Shown piece by piece: positions 59,685 to 64,000 of a DNA stretch of 64,000 bases. Source of the DNA: RPQJ01 sp963707145 (GTDB lineage: Bacteria; Pseudomonadota; Gammaproteobacteria; Steroidobacterales; Steroidobacteraceae). The stretch spans positions 124,001-188,000 of the forward strand of contig CAVPOQ010000009.1 in NCBI GenBank assembly GCA_963707145.1. Reading direction: 5' to 3'. Made by a program: the position numbers and the translations under genes. Each line of letters opens with the position of its first letter. Position 1 is the stretch's first letter. The notes below the pieces were generated by a model. The model had not been told where the DNA came from and ran no database searches. It saw only the letters and a program-made list of their open reading frames with translations.

Positions 59685-60836
59685 ATGACCGGATGGATTG
59701 CGAGTCGGCGATTCCTGCCCGGCGCAGTGCTGTCGCTGCTGACGATGCTGCTGCCGGGGATCGCGGCGGCCGACGGCCCGGGTGGCGCAGGCGGATCGGC
59801 CGAGGTCGCGGCACTCGTGCAGCGCCTGGGCCTGGTCGAGTCGCCGACGCCGGTGCGCGATCTGCCCGGCTGGCACAAGCCGCGCAAGGTCCTGGTCTGG
59901 AACCTCGCGCCGGCGCTCGTGCCGAGGCTGCAGGCGGCCGCGCCCGGCGTCGAGCTGCTGCTCGCGAAGGACATGGCCGAGGCGGTGAAGCTCGCCCCGC
60001 ACGCCGACGCCGCGCTGGGTTTCTGCTCGGCCGAACTGCTCGCCGCGGGTCCGGACATCCGCTGGATCCAGAGCTACTCCGCCGGCGTCGAGCGCTGCGT
60101 CGCCGTCCCGGCGCTGCGCGAGCGCGACATCCTGCTCACCAACATGCAGCGCGTGGCGGGACCGGTGATGGCCGAGCACGTCATGGCGATGATGCTCGCC
60201 TTCGCACGCGGGCTGCAGTTCTTCATCCCCGAGCGCATGGCCGCACGCTGGACGCGCGAACTGCCGCCGCCAAACCGGATGCTGACCCTCGAGGGCAAGA
60301 CCGTTCTGGTGGTGGGCCTCGGCGGCATCGGCGGCGAGGTCGCCAAGCGCGCCCACGCGCTCGGCATGCGCGTGATCGCCACGCGTGCCAGCGGTCGCGA
60401 GGGCCCGGCCTTCGTGAGCTACGTCGGGTTGCCGGATGAGCTGCTGAAGCTGGCGGCCGAGGCCGATTTCGTGGTCAACACGACGCCGCTCACGCCCGCG
60501 ACCACCGGCCTGTTCGACGCGAAGTTCTTCGCGGCGGTGAAGCCCGGCGCATTCTTCGTGAACGTCGGGCGCGGCAGGAGCGTGGTGCAGCCGGACCTGA
60601 TCGCGGCGTTGAAGAGCGGCCGCCTCGCGGGTGCCGGTCTCGACGTGACCGATCCCGAGCCGCTGCCGGCCGACGATCCGCTCTGGAAACTGCCCAACGT
60701 GATCATCACGCCGCACGTCTCGGCGGACTCGGACCTCGGTGACGAGGTGCGCTTCGCCATCGGCGTCGAGAACCTGCGCCGCTACGTGGCGGGGGAGCGG
60801 ATGCTGTCGGTGGTGGACGTGGCGAAAGGGTACTGA
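59685..60836 (+). CDS. D-2-hydroxyacid dehydrogenase with N-terminal signal peptide
   Basis: 383 residues. NAD-binding GLGGIGGEVAKRA, then VVNTTPLT, FFVNVGRGRSVVQPDLI, catalytic Asp/Glu in AGLDVTDPEPLP and catalytic His in ITPHVSAD. The C-terminal three-quarters is a standard D-isomer dehydrogenase. The N-terminus is not: residues 1-28 (ASRRFLPGAVLSLLTMLLPG then IAAAD) form a signal peptide with an SRRFL twin-arginine-like start. NAD would have to be loaded before export, which fits Tat better than Sec. Start chosen at the ATG that opens this leader. Reduction or oxidation of a periplasmic 2-hydroxy/2-oxo acid is unproven. Confidence 0.85.
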   Translation: MTGWIASRRFLPGAVLSLLTMLLPGIAAADGPGGAGGSAEVAALVQRLGLVESPTPVRDLPGWHKPRKVLVWNLAPALVPRLQAAAPGVELLLAKDMAEAVKLAPHADAALGFCSAELLAAGPDIRWIQSYSAGVERCVAVPALRERDILLTNMQRVAGPVMAEHVMAMMLAFARGLQFFIPERMAARWTRELPPPNRMLTLEGKTVLVVGLGGIGGEVAKRAHALGMRVIATRASGREGPAFVSYVGLPDELLKLAAEADFVVNTTPLTPATTGLFDAKFFAAVKPGAFFVNVGRGRSVVQPDLIAALKSGRLAGAGLDVTDPEPLPADDPLWKLPNVIITPHVSADSDLGDEVRFAIGVENLRRYVAGERMLSVVDVAKGY

Positions 60837-60886
60837 CTGGACCGCGCGGTATGGATCCGCCGCGGCCCGATCGCCGCGCGGCACTG

Positions 60887-61567
60887 TCAGGAGCTTCCTC
60901 CACTTTCCAGGCGTGCGCGCAGCGCGTCGACCTCGACGCGCAGGGCCGCCACCGCGGCCTCGAGCGACTCCACGCGTGCGGCGAGAGCCGACGTGCCGGC
61001 TGCGCTCGGGACCGGTGCAGCCTGCTCCGCCGGCAGTGCGGCTTCCGCCGGCGGCGCCTCCCCGCTGAACAGGTGCATGTAGCGCGACTCGCGCCGCCCG
61101 GGCTCGCGAGCCAGCTTCGCCACGAACGGTCCGTCCGGGCGCGTCATCAGCTCCTCGAGCTCGGTCTCCACCTCGCTCACCTCGTGCAGCGGCGCGAGCC
61201 GCGCGGCGTGGGTGCGCAGCTCGCCCGGCGTCTGCGGACCGCGCAGCAGCAGCTCGCAGACGATCGCCGTGCCTTGCGGCGAGAACTTCAGCGATCCGAA
61301 CTGCGTGTTGCAGAACAGGTGCTGGTACTTCGGCACGCGGCTGCCGAAGCCGGACTTCTCGAGCACCAGCTGCCGCTTCATCAGGCCGTCGACCACCGCC
61401 TGCACTTCGCGTTCGTCGAGGTCCAGCACCGGATCGCGGTTGCTCTTCTGGTTGCAGGCGTTGACGAGCGCGTTCAGCGACAGCGGGTACTGGTCGGGCG
61501 TCGCGACCTGCTTCTCGATCAGGCAGCCGATGACGCGGGCTTCGTGGGGCGTGAGTTCGACGGACAT
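60887..61567 (-). CDS. yceH: YceH family protein (DUF480)
   Basis: 226 residues. N-terminal tandem winged-helix DUF480: LTPHEARVIGCLIEKQVATP, YPLSLNALVNACNQKSNRDP and GPQTPGELRTHAARL. A coiled C-terminus (LAARVESLEAAVAALRVEVD, about 195-225) is a common YceH feature. Function unknown. The yceH-type sequence is a proteobacterial marker. It is divergent from the acyltransferase gene. Confidence 0.9.
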   Translation of the reverse strand: MSVELTPHEARVIGCLIEKQVATPDQYPLSLNALVNACNQKSNRDPVLDLDEREVQAVVDGLMKRQLVLEKSGFGSRVPKYQHLFCNTQFGSLKFSPQGTAIVCELLLRGPQTPGELRTHAARLAPLHEVSEVETELEELMTRPDGPFVAKLAREPGRRESRYMHLFSGEAPPAEAALPAEQAAPVPSAAGTSALAARVESLEAAVAALRVEVDALRARLESGGSS

Positions 61568-61642
61568 CCGGTGCTCCAGGGGATGGGACTCGTTCGCGAT
61601 CGCCGGGCATAATCGGGGCCCCGGCAGGAAGGATGTTACGCG

Positions 61643-62545
61643 GTGCAGCAGCGCGGCGGCTCGACGATCAAGGGCGTGGTCACGTTCGCGCTGATGGCGC
61701 TCAACGTCGTCACCTGGTGCCTGATGCTCTTCACGGTGGCGCTCGCCAAGTTCCTGGTGCCGGTCCCCGCCTGGCGGCGCGTCGCGAGCCGCGCCATGAC
61801 CGCGCTGGCCGAGGGCTGGATCGGCACCAACAACGCGATCTTCCGGCTGATGGGCTCGCTGCCGCTCGACGCGCGCGGGCTCGACGGCCTCTCGATTCGC
61901 GAGTGGTACCTCGTCGTGTCGAACCACCGCTCCTGGGTGGACATCCTCGTGCTGCAGGCGGTGTTCAACCGCCGCATCCCGTTCCTCAAGTTCTTCCTCA
62001 AGCAGCAGCTGATCTGGGTGCCGTTCCTCGGGCTGGCGTGGTGGGCGCTCGATTTCCCCTTCATGCGCCGGTACACCGCCGCCCACCTCGCCCAGCACCC
62101 CGAGGACCGCGGCAAGGACCTCGAGGCCACGCGCCGTGCCTGCGAGAAGTTCCGGCTGATCCCCACCTCAGTGATGAACTTCGTCGAGGGCACGCGCTTC
62201 ACGCCGGCGAAGCACGCGGCGATGAAGTCGCCGTACCGGCACCTGCTGCCGCCGCGCGCCGGCGGCGTGTCCTTCGTGCTCTCCGCCATGGGGGGCATGC
62301 TGCACTCGAAGCTCGACGTCACGATCGCCTACACGACGGGCACCCCGACGCTCTGGGATCTGTGCTGCGGCCGGGTGGGCCGCGTGATCGTCGACGTGCG
62401 CCGCCGCCCGATCGAGGCCTGGCTGTCGGCCGGCGACTACTCCGAGGATCCGGCCTTTCGCGCGCGCTTCCAGGCCTGGCTCGCCGCCGTGTGGACCGAG
62501 AAGGACGCGCTGCTCGAGCGGTTGCTGGCGAAGACCGCGCCGTGA
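61643..62545 (+). CDS. PlsC/YihG-family acyltransferase
   Basis: 300 residues, GTG start. An N-terminal helix (TFALMALNVVTWCLMLFTVA) precedes the catalytic VVSNHRSWVDILVL (HxxxxD) and the FVEGTRF acceptor motif. Similar to inner-membrane YihG/1-acyl-glycerol-3-phosphate acyltransferases. Would use acyl-CoA or acyl-ACP to acylate a phospholipid precursor. Its stop overlaps the thioesterase start by four bases. The specific acceptor is inferred. Confidence 0.85.
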   Translation: MQQRGGSTIKGVVTFALMALNVVTWCLMLFTVALAKFLVPVPAWRRVASRAMTALAEGWIGTNNAIFRLMGSLPLDARGLDGLSIREWYLVVSNHRSWVDILVLQAVFNRRIPFLKFFLKQQLIWVPFLGLAWWALDFPFMRRYTAAHLAQHPEDRGKDLEATRRACEKFRLIPTSVMNFVEGTRFTPAKHAAMKSPYRHLLPPRAGGVSFVLSAMGGMLHSKLDVTIAYTTGTPTLWDLCCGRVGRVIVDVRRRPIEAWLSAGDYSEDPAFRARFQAWLAAVWTEKDALLERLLAKTAP

Positions 62546-63024
62546 GCTGGGACCTGCCGTCGCCGTTCGTCCACGAGCGCGTCGCGGTGCACACCGAGAT
62601 CGACGGCTACGGCCACGTGAACAACGTCGTCTACCTCGCCTGGCTCGACGACTGCGCCTGGGCGCACTCGACCTCCCGCGGGCTGCCGCCGGAGCTGTGC
62701 CGGCACTTGAACCGCGGCATGGCCGTATGGCGCACGCAGGTCCACTACATCGGCGCCGCCTACGAGGGCAACCGCGTCGAGGTGGCCACCTGGCCGGTGC
62801 TGAACGACGGCCGGCTGCGCATCGACCGGCGCTTCCAGATCCGTCGGGCCGCGGACGGGCAGACGCTGCTGCGGGCGCTGATCCACTACGTCTGCATCGA
62901 CCTCGAAACCGGCCGGGCGAAACGGATGCCCCCGGAGTTCACGAACTATACGGTTGCGCCGGACGTGGCCGAGGCGATGGCGAGCGCGACCGAGCCCTTC
63001 CAGCCCGGCGTCGAGCCGCGCTGA
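62542..63024 (+). CDS. Hotdog-fold acyl-CoA thioesterase (YbgC-like)
   Basis: 160 residues, GTG start within the preceding stop (GTGA). Hotdog motif EIDGYGHVNNVVYLAWLDD with the catalytic Asp/His of the 4-hydroxybenzoyl-CoA-thioesterase group, then QVHYIGAAYEGNRVEVATW and a terminal sheet. Probably hydrolyses an acyl-CoA. Paired with the acyltransferase, it suggests acyl-chain turnover. Confidence 0.85.
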   Translation: MSWDLPSPFVHERVAVHTEIDGYGHVNNVVYLAWLDDCAWAHSTSRGLPPELCRHLNRGMAVWRTQVHYIGAAYEGNRVEVATWPVLNDGRLRIDRRFQIRRAADGQTLLRALIHYVCIDLETGRAKRMPPEFTNYTVAPDVAEAMASATEPFQPGVEPR

Positions 63025-63082
63025 GCGCGGCCGCCGGGCCAGCGCGCGATTCGATCGATTCACGCAGACACCGGAGAACGCG

Positions 63083-63966
63083 ATGCACGACCAGTGGACC
63101 GGACCGGAACTCGACTCGCTGATCGGTCGCACGGCGCTCACGCGCCGCGAGATGCTGGTGAGTTCGCTGGCGGTGGGCTTCGCCGCCGCGGCGTTGCCGG
63201 TGCGCGCCGACACGCTCGTCAGCACGACGTCCGAGGGCCTGACCGCGGGCGAGGTGAAGATCCCCGTGGCCGACGGCGAGATCCCGGCCTACCGCGCCAT
63301 GCCCGCGAAGGGCGGCCCGTTCCCGGTGGTGCTGGTGGTGCAGGAGATCTTCGGCGTGCACGAGCACATCAAGGACGTGTGCCGGCGCTTCGCGAAGGAA
63401 GGTCACTGCGCCGTCGCGCCCGAGCTCTACGCGCGCCAGGGCGACGTCTCGAAGCTCACCGACTACAAGGAGATCTTCGCGCAGGTGGTCTCCAAGGTGC
63501 CGGACGCGCAGGTCATGTCGGACCTGGACGCGGCGGCGGCCTGGGCCGCGAAGTCGAGCTCGGGCGATGCGGCGCGCCTGGGCGTCACCGGCTTCTGCTG
63601 GGGCGGGCGCATCACGTGGCTGTATGCCGCGCACAACCCGGGGCTCAAGGCCGGGGTCGCGTGGTATGGCCGTCTCACCGGGCAGCCGAGCGAGCTGCAA
63701 CCGAAGTACCCGATCGACGTGGTCGCCGAGCTCAAGGCGCCGGTGCTCGGCCTCTACGGCGGGCAGGACCAGGGCATCCCGCTCGAGGATGTCGAGAAGA
63801 TGCGCGCCGCGCTCGCCGCCGCGAAGCAGCCTTCCGAGATCGTCGTGTTCCCGGACGCGCCGCACGGCTTCCACGCCGACTACCGGCCGAGCTACCGCGC
63901 GCGGCGACGCGGCAGGAGGCCTGGCGCCAGTGCCTCGCGTGGTTCCGCAGGCACGGCGCCGGCTAG
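63083..63966 (+). CDS. Dienelactone hydrolase family protein, Tat signal, frameshift near end
   Basis: About 294 residues. The leader (LTRREMLVSSLAVGFAAAAL) has a twin arginine and ends near PVRAD, so export through Tat is predicted. Alpha/beta-hydrolase core with catalytic Cys172 in TGFCWGGR, Asp in GGQDQGIP and His in APHGFHADY. As sequenced the frame runs off the end. A shift near 63902 restores RQEAWRQCLAWFRRHGAG and a TAG at 63964. Dienelactone hydrolases open lactones in aromatic degradation, but many exported relatives have no assigned substrate. Confidence 0.82.
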
Positions 63967-64000
63967 TAACGCCACTGCACGCCGACGTTCGGGATCAGCG
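63963..64000 (-). CDS. C-terminal fragment, possibly an outer-membrane protein
   Basis: The last 38 bases read on the minus strand give LIPNVGVQWRY and a stop, a beta-strand with alternating hydrophobic residues and terminal aromatic, as in outer-membrane barrels. Too short to be certain. Confidence 0.3.
   Translation of the reverse strand, partial: LIPNVGVQWRY

Noticed and set aside
59547..61610. Long minus-strand frame opposite the D-2-hydroxyacid dehydrogenase gene
   Set aside because: No recognisable domains; its far end is an alternative frame of yceH.

Overview
The window comes from a very GC-rich proteobacterium with densely packed genes. ybaN-, yceH- and yihG-type genes, efflux lipoproteins, DcaP/OprP-type porins and an intact 14-gene nuo operon point to a Gram-negative, probably a gammaproteobacterium of the Steroidobacterales/Nevskiales kind. 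The short NuoG and the Wolinella-type fumarate reductase are less typical of that group, so the placement is tentative. No tRNA, rRNA, CRISPR array, transposase, integrase or phage gene was seen, and no gene-free gap exceeds about 300 bp.

Layout. 0-8 kb: a GNAT acetyltransferase and a lipid/drug-type ABC exporter, a Tat-exported split-Soret-like dihaem cytochrome c, a lipoprotein, a CoA-disulfide-reductase-like flavoprotein, an aldehyde dehydrogenase and a VIT/CCC1-like membrane protein. 8-34 kb: an AraC-family regulator faces a train of about 19 genes, all on the plus strand. These are DcaP-like porin, exported glutaminase, OprP-like porin, exported amidohydrolase, SulP transporter, polyphosphate kinase 2, AI-2E-type permease, DUF3302 protein + HlyD adaptor + outer-membrane efflux lipoprotein, two tandem AspT-family exchangers, aspartate 4-decarboxylase, exported asparaginase, glycogen phosphorylase, DUF2254, BASS transporter, LOG protein and a membrane protein. 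34-39 kb: a lipoprotein/VOC pair, an acyl-CoA dehydrogenase/CoA-transferase pair, a lone cyclic-nucleotide-binding domain and YbaN. 39-52 kb: nuoA-N on the minus strand. 52-56 kb: frdCAB, divergent from nuo. 56-64 kb: a mono-haem cytochrome c, a flavin operon (Old Yellow Enzyme, PPOX protein, PPOX-GAF protein), an exported D-2-hydroxyacid dehydrogenase, yceH, an acyltransferase/thioesterase pair and a Tat-exported dienelactone hydrolase.

How the genes may work together. The most notable unit is the amide/aspartate module. Exported asparaginase and glutaminase would release Asp, Glu and ammonia in the periplasm. AspT proteins would exchange Asp for Ala, and AspD would decarboxylate Asp with uptake of a cytoplasmic proton. 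Together this could generate proton-motive force and resist acid. Co-directional polyphosphate- and glycogen-mobilising enzymes suggest an energy-reserve or stress theme. Complex I beside a menaquinol-type fumarate reductase fits NADH-to-fumarate respiration.

Caveat. About 25 single- or double-base frameshifts interrupt otherwise well-conserved genes. They are dense at 14.3-24.3 kb and nearly absent from 24.6 to 56 kb. I read most as sequencing or assembly errors, and I give gene limits that span them.
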